Positions 32,572-40,517 of a stretch of 64,000 bases of DNA are shown piece by piece (the first letter of the stretch is position 1; every line of letters begins with the position of its first letter). A program made the position numbers and the translations under genes. Under the pieces are notes generated by a model. That model saw nothing but the letters and a program-made list of their open reading frames with translations. It had not been told where the DNA came from and did no database searches. This stretch comes from an uncultured Clostridia bacterium (GTDB lineage Bacteria > Bacillota > Clostridia > UBA1381): the NCBI GenBank assembly GCA_947623955.1, contig CANQIP010000003.1, forward strand, positions 1 to 64,000. The letters are read 5' to 3'.

Positions 32572-33380
32572 TGAATAATAAGAGCATAGGCGTTTTTGAC
32601 TCGGGACTTGGCGGACTCACCGCCGTAAAGCAGATAATGCAGGAACTCCCGAACGAAAACATCATATATTTCGGCGACACGGGCAGAGTGCCGTACGGTA
32701 CGCGCTCGCGTGACACGATTTTGAAGTACACGCGCGGCGACATACGGTTTTTAAAAACGTTCGACGTTAAAATAATCGTCATAGCCTGCGGTACGGCGTC
32801 AAGCGCGGCGCTGCCGATGATAAAAAACGAGTTTGACGTTCCGATAGTCGGCGTTATAGACGCAGCCGTTTACGCGGCGGTAAGAGCGACGAAGAACGGT
32901 AAAATCGGCGTAATAGGCACGTCGGGAACGATAAAAAGCGGCGAGTACGAAAAGCAGATAAAAGCCTACGACGGCAATATGGAGGTATATTCCAAGGCGT
33001 GTCCGATGTTTGTGCCACTCGTCGAGAACGGCTACTTTGACTCGCCGGTGACTAAACTCATAGTCGAGGAGTACCTCGAAGAAATACGCTCAAAGGGCGT
33101 AGACACGCTCATACTGGGCTGCACGCATTACCCGCTGCTTGCGAAAACGATAGGCGAGTACATGGGAGATGGCATTACGCTCATAAATTCGGGCGCGGAG
33201 GTCGCGAAGTACCTCAAAAAGAAATTCGACCGTGAAATGATGCACTCCTCCGTTACCGACGAGGAACAGTACCGCTACTATGTGAGCGACGACATTTCAA
33301 GCTTTGAGGAACTCGGCGGCATTTTCCTTGAACGGGAAATAAACGGACAGGTGAGTAAAATTGACATTGAAAAATACTGA
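32571..33380 (+). CDS. murI: Glutamate racemase
   Basis: A 269-residue enzyme: IGVFDSGLGGLTAVKQIM, FGDTGRVPYGTRS, and the two catalytic cysteines in VIACGTASSAALP and LGCTHYPLL. The first motif has Gly where many racemases have Asn (CNTAS), a variant I would expect to be tolerated. It supplies D-glutamate for peptidoglycan, consistent with coupling to ddl (TAATG overlap). Confidence 0.94.
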   Translation: MNNKSIGVFDSGLGGLTAVKQIMQELPNENIIYFGDTGRVPYGTRSRDTILKYTRGDIRFLKTFDVKIIVIACGTASSAALPMIKNEFDVPIVGVIDAAVYAAVRATKNGKIGVIGTSGTIKSGEYEKQIKAYDGNMEVYSKACPMFVPLVENGYFDSPVTKLIVEEYLEEIRSKGVDTLILGCTHYPLLAKTIGEYMGDGITLINSGAEVAKYLKKKFDREMMHSSVTDEEQYRYYVSDDISSFEELGGIFLEREINGQVSKIDIEKY

Positions 33381-33792
33381 TAATTCGTATAAAATAGTAG
33401 TCAGAAACACACAGACGATAGACGGTGAGCAAAATATTGTCGAGGAAACGGCTCTCGGCAGCTACCGTGAAAAAAACGGCAAGCAGTACATAACGTACCG
33501 CACCGATGAAACAAAGGAAAGCGAAAGCACGTCGTCAACGCTGATAATCGACGGCGACAGCCTGACGATACGTCGGCGCGGAAACACAAGTTCGCATATG
33601 GTATACAGAGCCGGACACAGGCACTCGTTCCCGTACGCCACGCCGTACGGCACGATAGACATGGAACTTGAAACGGACAGGCTTATATCATATCTGTCCG
33701 AGCATGGCGGCACGATAGAGCTTGCGTACACGCTCACGATACAAGGCGAAAAATACCTTAACGATATGAAAATTACAGTGGTAAAGGGGTAG
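33361..33792 (+). CDS. DUF1934 (YwiB-like) beta-barrel protein
   Basis: A 143-residue cytosolic protein read from a TTG at 33361, with GGTGAG just upstream inside murI and a 20-base overlap. The pattern YKIVVRNTQTIDGEQNIVEETALGSYREKNGKQYITY followed by an RRRGNTSSHMVYRAGHRHSFPYATPYG block is typical of DUF1934, a calycin-like barrel of unknown role, often next to cell wall or argS genes in Firmicutes. The GTG at 33352 is a possible alternative start. Confidence 0.8.
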   Translation: MTLKNTDNSYKIVVRNTQTIDGEQNIVEETALGSYREKNGKQYITYRTDETKESESTSSTLIIDGDSLTIRRRGNTSSHMVYRAGHRHSFPYATPYGTIDMELETDRLISYLSEHGGTIELAYTLTIQGEKYLNDMKITVVKG

Positions 33793-33797
33793 AAGAA

Positions 33798-35249
33798 ATG
33801 AAAATGAAGAAAATTGCGGCGATTATACTGGCTGTTTCGATGATGTCCTCCGCGTCCGTTTTCGCGGCGCCGGAGAAAACAACCGAACCCGAAATAGACT
33901 ACAGCGGCGAATATATGGCGTTTGACCAGATAGCCGACTATATATCGAGGCTTTACATAGACGAGTACAGCAAGGATTACATCATGGCGCAGGGCTTGTC
34001 GGAGCTTTTGCGCGGCGACGACGAAACGCTTGTACAGCTTTTAAAGAACACGCTCAGAAGTCTTGACGAGTACAGTGAGTTTTACACTGCGGAGGAATAT
34101 AAGCAGTTCGAGGACAATCTGTCGCATACCGAGTACGGAATCGGAATATTGATGCGCGAAAACGAGGACGGGCTTTTCGAGGTCACGGATTTTGCCGAGG
34201 GCAACGACAACGCGAAAAATGCGGGAATAGAAATCGGCGATATAATTATAAAAGTTGACGGCAAGGACATAAGCGGACTGGGTATGGCTGCTGTGCGCGG
34301 TATGGTGGTCGGCGAGGACGGCAGCGAGGTTACGATAACCGTTCTTCGCGGCGGCAAGGAAATTGACATAACCGTGACGCGCGGCGTATCGGTGAACATG
34401 GGCACAGTGTTCTCATACATATACGACGACACCATAGGATATATACAAATTCAATCCTTCGGTATCGGCACAAGCGATGAATTTACCGAGGCGCTTGACT
34501 TTATGCGCGAGAACAATATTAAAAAGTTAATTATTGATTTACGCGATAACGTCGGCGGCGTGACAGCCGAGGCAATCTCGATCGCGCAGCAAATCGTGCC
34601 GAAGGGTAAAATAATCGACGCGAAATTCAGGGTGGCGGCTGATAACGCGACATACACGTCGTCGCTTACGAAGAAAGAGTTTGACATTGCGGTGCTTGTA
34701 AACGAATACACAGCGTCGTCGTCGGAAATTCTCGCCAGCGCAATTCAGGACTCAAAGGCGGGAACGCTTATCGGCACACAAACCTTCGGCAAGGCTGTCA
34801 TACAGGGCGTATACCCCCTCCAGAACGGCGCCGTATTTAAGATTACCACGGGAAAATATATCACACGCAACGGCAGAGAGATAAACAAGGTCGGTCTGAC
34901 GCCGGACGAGTATGTTGAAAATGAGGTTACAAAATTTGACACGACCGATTATACACAGTTCGACTACAACACAAGCGTATCGCTCGGACAGTCGCACCCG
35001 AATGTCACGGCTGCGAAAGAGCGTATGAATCTCATGGGCGCTTACGACGGCGAGATAAACGATGTGTTTGACACGGATTTTTACGACGCGGTAAAAACGT
35101 TTCAGAGTATGAACGACATATTCTCCTACGGAGTGCTTGACGCGGTGACGATGGAAATGATCGAAAGCATTATTTCGGAATTTGACATAATTAGAGATTT
35201 GCAGTTTGAGACCGCGTACACAAAATTCGGCGGAAAACTTGAGGAATAA
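33798..35249 (+). CDS. S41-family C-terminal processing protease with PDZ and peptidoglycan-binding-like domain
   Basis: A 483-residue exported protease, 5 bases after DUF1934. Signal peptide about 1-23 (ASVFAAPE), helical segment, PDZ domain about 110-200 (FAEGNDNAKNAGIEIGDIIIKVDGKDI), S41 catalytic core with LIIDLRDNVGGV, the nucleophile in NEYTASSSEILASAI and the general base lysine in GTQTFGKAVIQG, then a C-terminal PG_binding_1-like domain (SLGQSHPNVTAAKERMNLMGAYDGEINDVFD). This is the CtpB/CtpA arrangement; in Bacillus CtpB triggers the SpoIVFB pathway in sporulation. The nearby sporulation genes make a similar role possible. Confidence 0.9.
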   Translation: MKMKKIAAIILAVSMMSSASVFAAPEKTTEPEIDYSGEYMAFDQIADYISRLYIDEYSKDYIMAQGLSELLRGDDETLVQLLKNTLRSLDEYSEFYTAEEYKQFEDNLSHTEYGIGILMRENEDGLFEVTDFAEGNDNAKNAGIEIGDIIIKVDGKDISGLGMAAVRGMVVGEDGSEVTITVLRGGKEIDITVTRGVSVNMGTVFSYIYDDTIGYIQIQSFGIGTSDEFTEALDFMRENNIKKLIIDLRDNVGGVTAEAISIAQQIVPKGKIIDAKFRVAADNATYTSSLTKKEFDIAVLVNEYTASSSEILASAIQDSKAGTLIGTQTFGKAVIQGVYPLQNGAVFKITTGKYITRNGREINKVGLTPDEYVENEVTKFDTTDYTQFDYNTSVSLGQSHPNVTAAKERMNLMGAYDGEINDVFDTDFYDAVKTFQSMNDIFSYGVLDAVTMEMIESIISEFDIIRDLQFETAYTKFGGKLEE

Positions 35250-35266
35250 ACAATATCGGAGCATAC

Positions 35267-35301
35267 AAAGCCCCCGGACATGCTGTTCGGGGGCTTTTTT
35301 T
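35267..35301 (+). terminator. Terminator after the first S41 protease
   Basis: AAAGCCCCCGGACA and TGTTCGGGGGCTTTTTTT with a small loop. It closes the ddl to S41 operon. Confidence 0.88.
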
Positions 35302-35388
35302 GCGTAAAAGTACAGGCTCGCGTGCGCGGGAGCAAGCATATAATACAAGAGCAAAACATAAATATAGACATGGAAAGGAAAGGTTTTT

Positions 35389-35613
35389 ATGAACAGAATT
35401 GAGCAGCTATTAAAAGACTTCGACCAAAATCAGCTCAGAGAAATAAACAAATTTCTTCAAAGCGCGGAGGGAGAGAGATTAAAAACGCAGATTTCAAACG
35501 CCGACAAAGACCGTCTCATACGCGAGTTTTCAAGGCTTGACCAATCCGAAATACAGAAACGTATAGCGGGACTTAAATCCTCGGACATCAAAAAAATAAT
35601 GAGAAATATGTGA
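35389..35613 (+). CDS. Small helical protein, unknown function
   Basis: A 74-residue highly charged, probably all-helical protein (MNRIEQLLKDFDQNQLREINKFLQ...) with GGAAAGGAAAGG before the ATG. No cysteines, signal or membrane segment. I do not recognise a family. It is followed at once by two further small genes, the last of which has a spore-associated style, and a CATATAATA element lies 43 bases upstream of the ATG. Confidence 0.75.
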   Translation: MNRIEQLLKDFDQNQLREINKFLQSAEGERLKTQISNADKDRLIREFSRLDQSEIQKRIAGLKSSDIKKIMRNM

Positions 35614-35623
35614 GGTGTTGAAA

Positions 35624-35923
35624 ATGGCTGACATATCCGAAACCATTAAAAGCTTACTTGACAGCGACGCGGGCGACTCGATAAAGAGTATGGTAAACTC
35701 TCTTTCGTCCGGCGGCGGCAAGACGCCCGACGCGGACAGTCTCGCGTCAATAGGGCAGCTTAAGAGTATCGCCGAAAATCTTGCGAACAACCATTCCGAC
35801 CCGAGAACGAACCTACTGCTGTCATTAAAACCGTATATGCACGGCGGCAGACGTCAGACGATAGACGGCATGGTAAAAATGATAGGCGCGGTGAACATTA
35901 TAAAAGCGATGGGGTATAAATAA
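35624..35923 (+). CDS. Small soluble protein, unknown function
   Basis: A 99-residue protein. The ATG giving MADISETIKSLLDSDAGDSIKSM is preferred; GAGGTG sits 6 bases before it, while the track's GTG is 9 bases earlier and inside that site. It has amphipathic helices, a Gly/Ser-rich linker (LSSGGGKTPDADS) and a basic helix (LLSLKPYMHGGRRQTIDGMVKMIGAVNIIKAM). No family recognised. It is ten bases from the previous gene, so the pair is cotranscribed. Confidence 0.72.
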   Translation: MADISETIKSLLDSDAGDSIKSMVNSLSSGGGKTPDADSLASIGQLKSIAENLANNHSDPRTNLLLSLKPYMHGGRRQTIDGMVKMIGAVNIIKAMGYK

Positions 35924-35946
35924 GCCTGCAAAGGGGGAGGAACGGT

Positions 35947-36234
35947 ATGTACAGAACCTACAGCTATAAGGATATGCCGGTCGTAAGACAGCAGCAGCGG
36001 GGGAACACGGGAAACACGGGGGACACTAAAATGCCAAGCGTCGGGGACACTAAAACGACAAAAGGGGACACTAAAATAAAAAAGAGGGACACTAAAACAC
36101 TGCCGTTTCTCGGAGACCTTTCAAGCGATGAGATAATCATACTTGCCGTCGCGATTATCCTTCTCGCCGACGGATGCGACGACAAGCTGCTTATAGCCGC
36201 GCTTGCGTTTTTGTTTATCTCAGACAGGCTTTAG
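35947..36234 (+). CDS. Small repeat-containing protein with hydrophobic C-terminus, probably spore-associated
   Basis: A 95-residue protein with GGGGGAGG before the ATG. After MYRTYSYKDMPVVRQQQRG comes a repetitive basic segment of GDTK units, then LSSDEIIILAVAIILLADGCDDKLLIAALAFLFI. That last block, a leucine/isoleucine-rich helix interrupted by an acidic D-x-C-D-D turn, is common in short clostridial proteins linked to sporulation. I infer a membrane- or coat-associated role. The repeat units are nearly identical at DNA level (see repeat entry). Confidence 0.72.
   Translation: MYRTYSYKDMPVVRQQQRGNTGNTGDTKMPSVGDTKTTKGDTKIKKRDTKTLPFLGDLSSDEIIILAVAIILLADGCDDKLLIAALAFLFISDRL
36019..36097 (+). 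repeat. Four in-frame copies of GGGGACACTAAAA
   Basis: GGGGACACTAAAA begins at 36019, 36043 and 36064, with AGGGACACTAAAA at 36085. Spacing is 24, 21 and 21 bases, always a multiple of three, so the copies encode GDTK/RDTK every 7-8 residues. Identical codons suggest recent slippage expansion. Confidence 0.85.
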
Positions 36235-36297
36235 TATAATTCTCCGTAAAATGTAAATAATAACACATATGATAATTAAACGTCACGGAGGACGAAA

Positions 36298-36684
36298 ATG
36301 GTATACGAGCCCAAATTTTACCGCTGCGCCGAATGCGGCGCGATTTTGGAGGCGATAACGCCCCAGTGCTGCGACGAGCTTTACTGCTGCGGACACGAAA
36401 CGCAGCTTATGCGCGCGAACGAGCTTAGTGACCTTCGGGAAAAGCATATGCCGATAGTTACGCGCTGCGATAAAAGTCTTACGGTAAGCGTCGGCGGAAC
36501 GCTCCACCCGATGAGCAGCGAGCACAGCATTCTGTGGATCGAGGTCAAGAGCAAGTACCGCACGCGCCGCGTCATGCTCAAAAAAGGCGACGACCCGGTG
36601 GTCACTTTTAAAATCCCCATAAACATACCGGTGAAGGTTTATTCATACTGCAACAAGCACGGGCTATGGAAAGCGACGGCGTAA
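36298..36684 (+). CDS. dfx: Desulfoferrodoxin (superoxide reductase, class I)
   Basis: A 128-residue iron protein. N-terminal desulforedoxin-type centre: YRCAECG and the later CC pair (LYCCGHE). The C-terminal catalytic centre II is visible as EKHMPIV, HPMSSEHSI and YCNKHGLW, supplying the four histidines and one cysteine. It reduces superoxide to peroxide without releasing oxygen, an anaerobe's defence. It has its own terminator and stands alone; CACGGAGGA is the ribosome site. Confidence 0.93.
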   Translation: MVYEPKFYRCAECGAILEAITPQCCDELYCCGHETQLMRANELSDLREKHMPIVTRCDKSLTVSVGGTLHPMSSEHSILWIEVKSKYRTRRVMLKKGDDPVVTFKIPINIPVKVYSYCNKHGLWKATA

Positions 36685-36689
36685 AAACA

Positions 36690-36716
36690 AAAGCGTACCC
36701 TCGGGTGCGCTTTTTT
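36690..36716 (+). terminator. Terminator after dfx
   Basis: AAAGCGTACC, loop CTC, GGGTGCGCTTTTTT. Confidence 0.8.
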
Positions 36717-36763
36717 GCTGCCATGAAATACCCGATATGTAACCTTTTTGCATGCGCGGATTT

Positions 36764-36829
36764 TGTCGTAACATTTTTTATGTTCGACAACCGTATTTGA
36801 CATTTTTCTTACAGCGGCGGGAGTATAAT
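36764..36829 (+). promoter_or_regulatory. spoIIG promoter with Spo0A boxes and a long spacer
   Basis: TTGACA (36797-36802) and TATAAT (36824-36829) are separated by 21 bp, too long for ordinary sigma-A use but close to the 22 bp of the Bacillus spoIIG promoter. TTCGACA at 36783-36789 is a perfect 0A box; TTTGACA overlapping the -35 resembles a second one and TGTCGTA (36764-36770) a third, inverted. Activation by phosphorylated Spo0A is the expected control. Confidence 0.75.
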
Positions 36830-36849
36830 ACATCATAGAGGTGGTCAAA

Positions 36850-37689
36850 ATGATTGTGTACGCCGACGTGTTGTTTCTGATAAATTTCATATCGTCGTAC
36901 ATCATGCTCCGCCTCATCGAACGCCTTATATTAAAACGGCGCGTAAAAACGGTTCGGATGGTTATTGCGGCGGCGGTAGGCGGTATGGCGTCCGTGGTAA
37001 TTTTCTGCGCGGGTCTGCCGGACGCGCTTTTACTGCCGATTAGGACATTATCCGCCGTAATAATGGTTTTTGCGGCATTTTTCACCCGAGGAGGACATAT
37101 TTTTCGCACCGTTTTATGGCTTTTCGCGCTGTCGGGTATGACCGTCGCAGCAGCGATAATGCTTACGATGCTGCTCGGTCAGGCGACCGGAGCACTCGTA
37201 AAATGCGGCACCGTATACTTCGACCTTCCGTCGGGAGTGTTTTTAACGATTTTTATATTGTCGTATGCGGCTATGGCGTTTTTTATGAAAACACTTCAAA
37301 ACCGCCGCGCAAAAAGACGATATTCGGTGACAATATCGTTAGGCGGCAAAAAAATCACCGTTACGGCATTGTTCGACAGCGGCAATCTTCTGCGCGACCC
37401 GCTTTCGGGTAAGTGCGTGAGCGTGCTCGAATGGGATAAGGCTAAGGAACTTATCGGCGCGGATTACAGCTACGACGCGCTTTTGGAACATACGGACGAC
37501 GTGATTGTAAGAGCCGTGCCGTACCGCGGCATAAACGGCACGGGCGGTATAATATACGTCTTTACAGCCGACGCGCTTGAAATACCCGAGGAAAAGAAGT
37601 CGGCGGAAAACACGCTTATAGGACTATACAACGGACGGCTGTCGCCGGACGGTGAATATAACGCGCTCGTGAATTCGGCGCTATTGTGA
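36850..37689 (+). CDS. spoIIGA: Sigma-E processing peptidase SpoIIGA
   Basis: A 279-residue membrane protease. The ATG of [17 protein letters not shown] is preferred to the GTG three codons earlier, since AGAGGTGG precedes it. About five N-terminal membrane helices are followed by a cytosolic aspartic protease domain with [17 protein letters not shown], the active-site motif. In the mother cell it cleaves pro-sigma-E when signalled by SpoIIR. sigE follows directly. Confidence 0.95.
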   Translation: MIVYADVLFLINFISSYIMLRLIERLILKRRVKTVRMVIAAAVGGMASVVIFCAGLPDALLLPIRTLSAVIMVFAAFFTRGGHIFRTVLWLFALSGMTVAAAIMLTMLLGQATGALVKCGTVYFDLPSGVFLTIFILSYAAMAFFMKTLQNRRAKRRYSVTISLGGKKITVTALFDSGNLLRDPLSGKCVSVLEWDKAKELIGADYSYDALLEHTDDVIVRAVPYRGINGTGGIIYVFTADALEIPEEKKSAENTLIGLYNGRLSPDGEYNALVNSALL

Positions 37690-37703
37690 AGGGAGCGAAG
37701 AAA

Positions 37704-38417
37704 ATGGAATTGCTGGATACGCTGAAAAGGACGTTTATGTTTATCGGTTCAAATCCTTTAAAATGCGACGAGGTATACTATATCGGCGGCAGCGACACGC
37801 TCCCGGCTCCGCTGTCGAAGGATGAGGAAGCGCGTCTTATCGCGAGACTCGCCGAGGGGGATTTGTCTGTAAAAACGACGCTGATTGAGCATAATCTCCG
37901 CCTTGTTGTATACATTGCGCGTAAATTTGAAAATACGGGCATATACGTCGAGGATTTAATCTCGATAGGCACGATAGGACTTATAAAGGCGATAAACACC
38001 TTTAAGCCCGACAAGAACATAAAACTCGCGACATACGCGTCAAGGTGCATAGAAAACGAGATACTGATGTACCTGAGGAAAAACTCAAACATGCGCAGCG
38101 AGATTTCGATTGACGAACCGCTGAACGTGGACTGGGACGGCAACGAACTTCTGCTGTCGGACATACTCGGCACGGACAGCGACGTCATATGCAAAAACAT
38201 CGAGGACGAGGTTGACAAGGCTTTGCTCGCCGACGCGCTTTCAAAACTCACGAGCCGGGAACAGCAGATTATGAAAATGCGTTTCGGTCTGGGCAAGGAA
38301 AAAGAAAAAACGCAGAAGGAGGTAGCCGACATACTCGGCATATCACAGTCATATATATCGAGACTTGAAAAAAGAATAATCGGGAGGCTGAAAAAAGAGA
38401 TAGTAAAGATGTCATAA
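37704..38417 (+). CDS. sigE: RNA polymerase sporulation sigma factor sigma-E
   Basis: A 237-residue sigma-70 protein. The ATG at [20 protein letters not shown] is chosen (AAGGGAG 8 bases before); the N-terminal stretch is the pro-sequence cleaved by SpoIIGA. Region 2 reads [22 protein letters not shown] and [38 protein letters not shown]; region 4 ends [21 protein letters not shown]. Sigma-E runs early mother-cell transcription. Gap to spoIIGA is 14 bases. Confidence 0.97.
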   Translation: MELLDTLKRTFMFIGSNPLKCDEVYYIGGSDTLPAPLSKDEEARLIARLAEGDLSVKTTLIEHNLRLVVYIARKFENTGIYVEDLISIGTIGLIKAINTFKPDKNIKLATYASRCIENEILMYLRKNSNMRSEISIDEPLNVDWDGNELLLSDILGTDSDVICKNIEDEVDKALLADALSKLTSREQQIMKMRFGLGKEKEKTQKEVADILGISQSYISRLEKRIIGRLKKEIVKMS

Positions 38418-38483
38418 TACATATCCGCGTCATATTCTTATACATACCGTGCGCCGCACGGGAATAACAAGGAGGTAAGGGAT

Positions 38484-39254
38484 ATGACAAACAAGGTGGA
38501 AATCTGCGGAGTAAACACATCTAAACTTCCGGTACTGTCGAGAGAAGAAAAGAACGCGCTGTTCATAAAAATAAAGCAGGGGGATAAAGAGGCACGCGAG
38601 ACATTTGTAAAAGGCAATCTTCGTCTTGTGCTGAGCGTTATACAACGGTTTAAAAGCAGGGGAGAGAACCCCGACGATTTGTTTCAGGTCGGGTGCATAG
38701 GACTTATAAAAGCAATCGACAACTTTGACCTGTCGCAGAACGTTCAGTTTTCAACATACGCCGTACCGATGATAATAGGAGAAATACGGCGTTACCTTCG
38801 CGATAACAACGCCATACGCGTGAGCCGTTCTTTAAAGGATATAGCCTATAAGGCAATGCACATAAGGGAAAAGCTTATAAACGCAAACTCAAAAGAGCCC
38901 ACAATAACGGAGATCGCAAATGAATTAAATCTGCCGAAAGAAGAGGTCGCGCTCGCGCTCGACGCGATAGCCGAACCGGTATCGCTGTTTGAGCCGGTGT
39001 ACCATGACGGTGGCGAGGCAATATACGTAATGGATCAGGTCAAAGACTCAAAAAACGTGGACGAAAACTGGCTCCGCAGCATAGCGTTAAGCGAGGCTAT
39101 GAAACATCTCGGAGCAAGGGAAAAACACATCCTGAACCTGAGATTTTTCAAGAGCCGGACGCAGATGGAGGTGGCGAAGGAAATAGGAATATCTCAGGCG
39201 CAGGTGTCGCGGCTCGAAAAAAACGCCTTAAAGCAGCTTAGGAAATATATATAA
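38484..39254 (+). CDS. sigG: RNA polymerase sporulation sigma factor sigma-G
   Basis: A 256-residue sigma factor with AAGGAGGT before the ATG. It starts TNKVEICGVNTSKLPVLS, the known sigma-G N-terminus, and carries NPDDLFQVGCIGLIKAIDNFDLSQNVQFSTYAVPMIIGEIRRYLRDNNAIRVSRSL and a C-terminal TQMEVAKEIGISQAQVSRLEK. Sigma-G drives late forespore genes such as the SASP gene of this window. The spoIIGA-sigE-sigG order is conserved in Firmicutes. Confidence 0.97.
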   Translation: MTNKVEICGVNTSKLPVLSREEKNALFIKIKQGDKEARETFVKGNLRLVLSVIQRFKSRGENPDDLFQVGCIGLIKAIDNFDLSQNVQFSTYAVPMIIGEIRRYLRDNNAIRVSRSLKDIAYKAMHIREKLINANSKEPTITEIANELNLPKEEVALALDAIAEPVSLFEPVYHDGGEAIYVMDQVKDSKNVDENWLRSIALSEAMKHLGAREKHILNLRFFKSRTQMEVAKEIGISQAQVSRLEKNALKQLRKYI

Positions 39255-39286
39255 TAAAAAATATGTCAAAAAAATCAATGTCGCTC

Positions 39287-39315
39287 TTGCAATTCGGTAA
39301 AATTTCGTGTATAAT
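39287..39315 (+). promoter_or_regulatory. Promoter of the PucR-type regulator
   Basis: TTGCAA, 17-bp spacer, TATAAT. Confidence 0.7.
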
Positions 39316-39358
39316 AGACATATACGTGTAACAAATGCGAAAAGATGGAGGAATGACA

Positions 39359-40444
39359 ATGATTAGCAAGGCGTTTCAAGATATAGTAAGTCAGATGTCC
39401 GAGGTGTTCCCGAAGAAATTCGGTATAGCGGACTCGCACGGTCTCGTGCTTGCGTCAAACGGCTCGGAGCCGTCGGGCGACACTGTGGACGATTTGGTAA
39501 ATGTCGCGGCAAACAGCGACAAACTGCTTTTTAAGGACGGCTATACGGTGCGCGCGGTATCGAACAAGCCGTACACCGAATACATGGTATATGTCGAGGG
39601 TACGGATGAGGTATCAAAATACTGCTGCAACTCTCTCGTTGTAGCCGCCAATAACGTGCGTCATTACTATGATGAAAAATACGACAAAAACAATTTCATG
39701 CAGAACATTATATTCGATAACATTCTTCCGTTCGATTTACACCAGAAAGCGCGCGAACTTCACGTTGAAATAGACGTTCCGCGTGCGGCGTATTATATAA
39801 AGGTGCTTGACGAAGGCGAAAACGGCATTTACGATGTTCTCCGCAACATGTTCCCCGACAAGGAAAAGGATTTTGTTATCAATATCGACACGACAAATCT
39901 CGTGCTTATAAAGGAACTTCACGAAGGCGACGGCTCGGAAAAGCTGGAGGAGACGGCTCAGGCAATCGTTGATACGGTAAATGCGGAAACAATGCTCACC
40001 GTTTGCGTCGGAGTAAGCACCGTCGCGCACAATATCGACCGCATAAACGGCGCGTACAAGGAGGCGCAGATTGCGATCGAAGTCGGAAAGGTGTTCGACG
40101 ACGAAAAGTATATATTAAACTACGACAGCCTCGGCATAGGCAGACTTATATATCAGCTGCCCATTAAGCTGTGCGAGCTGTTCCTTAAAGAGGTATTCAA
40201 GAAGGGCGACATCTCAACGCTTGACGACGAGACCATTCTCACCATCAACAAATTCTTTGAGAACGACCTCAACGTCAGCGAAACGTCAAGACAGCTTTTC
40301 GTACACAGAAACACGCTCGTGTACAGACTTGAAAAAATATATAAGCTGACGGGTCTTGACCTGCGCAAATTCGACCAGGCAATAGTATTCAAGGTAGCCA
40401 TGATGGTTTACAAATATCTCGAATCAAATTCGATGAAAATATAA
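39359..40444 (+). CDS. CdaR/PucR-type transcriptional regulator
   Basis: A 361-residue protein. GGAGG lies 7 bases before ATG 39359 (MISKAFQDIVSQM), so the track's upstream ATG is rejected. The N-terminal part (ADSHGLVLASNG ... FKDGYTVRAVSN) resembles the putative sugar diacid recognition domain of CdaR; the middle is a GGDEF-like degenerate fold; the C-terminus (FFENDLNVSETSRQLFVHRNTLVYRLEKIYKLTGLDLRKFDQA) is the PucR HTH_30 domain. It probably senses a small carboxylate such as a sugar acid, which would fit a pectin user, but the target is unknown. Confidence 0.85.
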   Translation: MISKAFQDIVSQMSEVFPKKFGIADSHGLVLASNGSEPSGDTVDDLVNVAANSDKLLFKDGYTVRAVSNKPYTEYMVYVEGTDEVSKYCCNSLVVAANNVRHYYDEKYDKNNFMQNIIFDNILPFDLHQKARELHVEIDVPRAAYYIKVLDEGENGIYDVLRNMFPDKEKDFVINIDTTNLVLIKELHEGDGSEKLEETAQAIVDTVNAETMLTVCVGVSTVAHNIDRINGAYKEAQIAIEVGKVFDDEKYILNYDSLGIGRLIYQLPIKLCELFLKEVFKKGDISTLDDETILTINKFFENDLNVSETSRQLFVHRNTLVYRLEKIYKLTGLDLRKFDQAIVFKVAMMVYKYLESNSMKI

Positions 40445-40460
40445 ATTAAAAATATCTTTG

Positions 40461-40506
40461 GCTGCCGCGTAAACTTTTAAGTGAATGCGCGGCAGTCGTT
40501 TTTTTA
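40461..40506 (+). terminator. Terminator directly in front of the second S41 protease gene
   Basis: GCTGCCGCG and CGCGGCAGT pair around an 18-base loop, followed by CGTTTTTTT. The T-run touches the GGGAGAAG ribosome site of the next gene, and no promoter fits between them. Confidence 0.75.
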
Positions 40507-40517
40507 GGGAGAAGATT

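Noticed and set aside
36019-36097. Regularly spaced repeat considered as a CRISPR-like array
   Set aside because: The units are 13 bp with 8-11 bp spacing, all in frame inside a protein with a good start; no cas genes.
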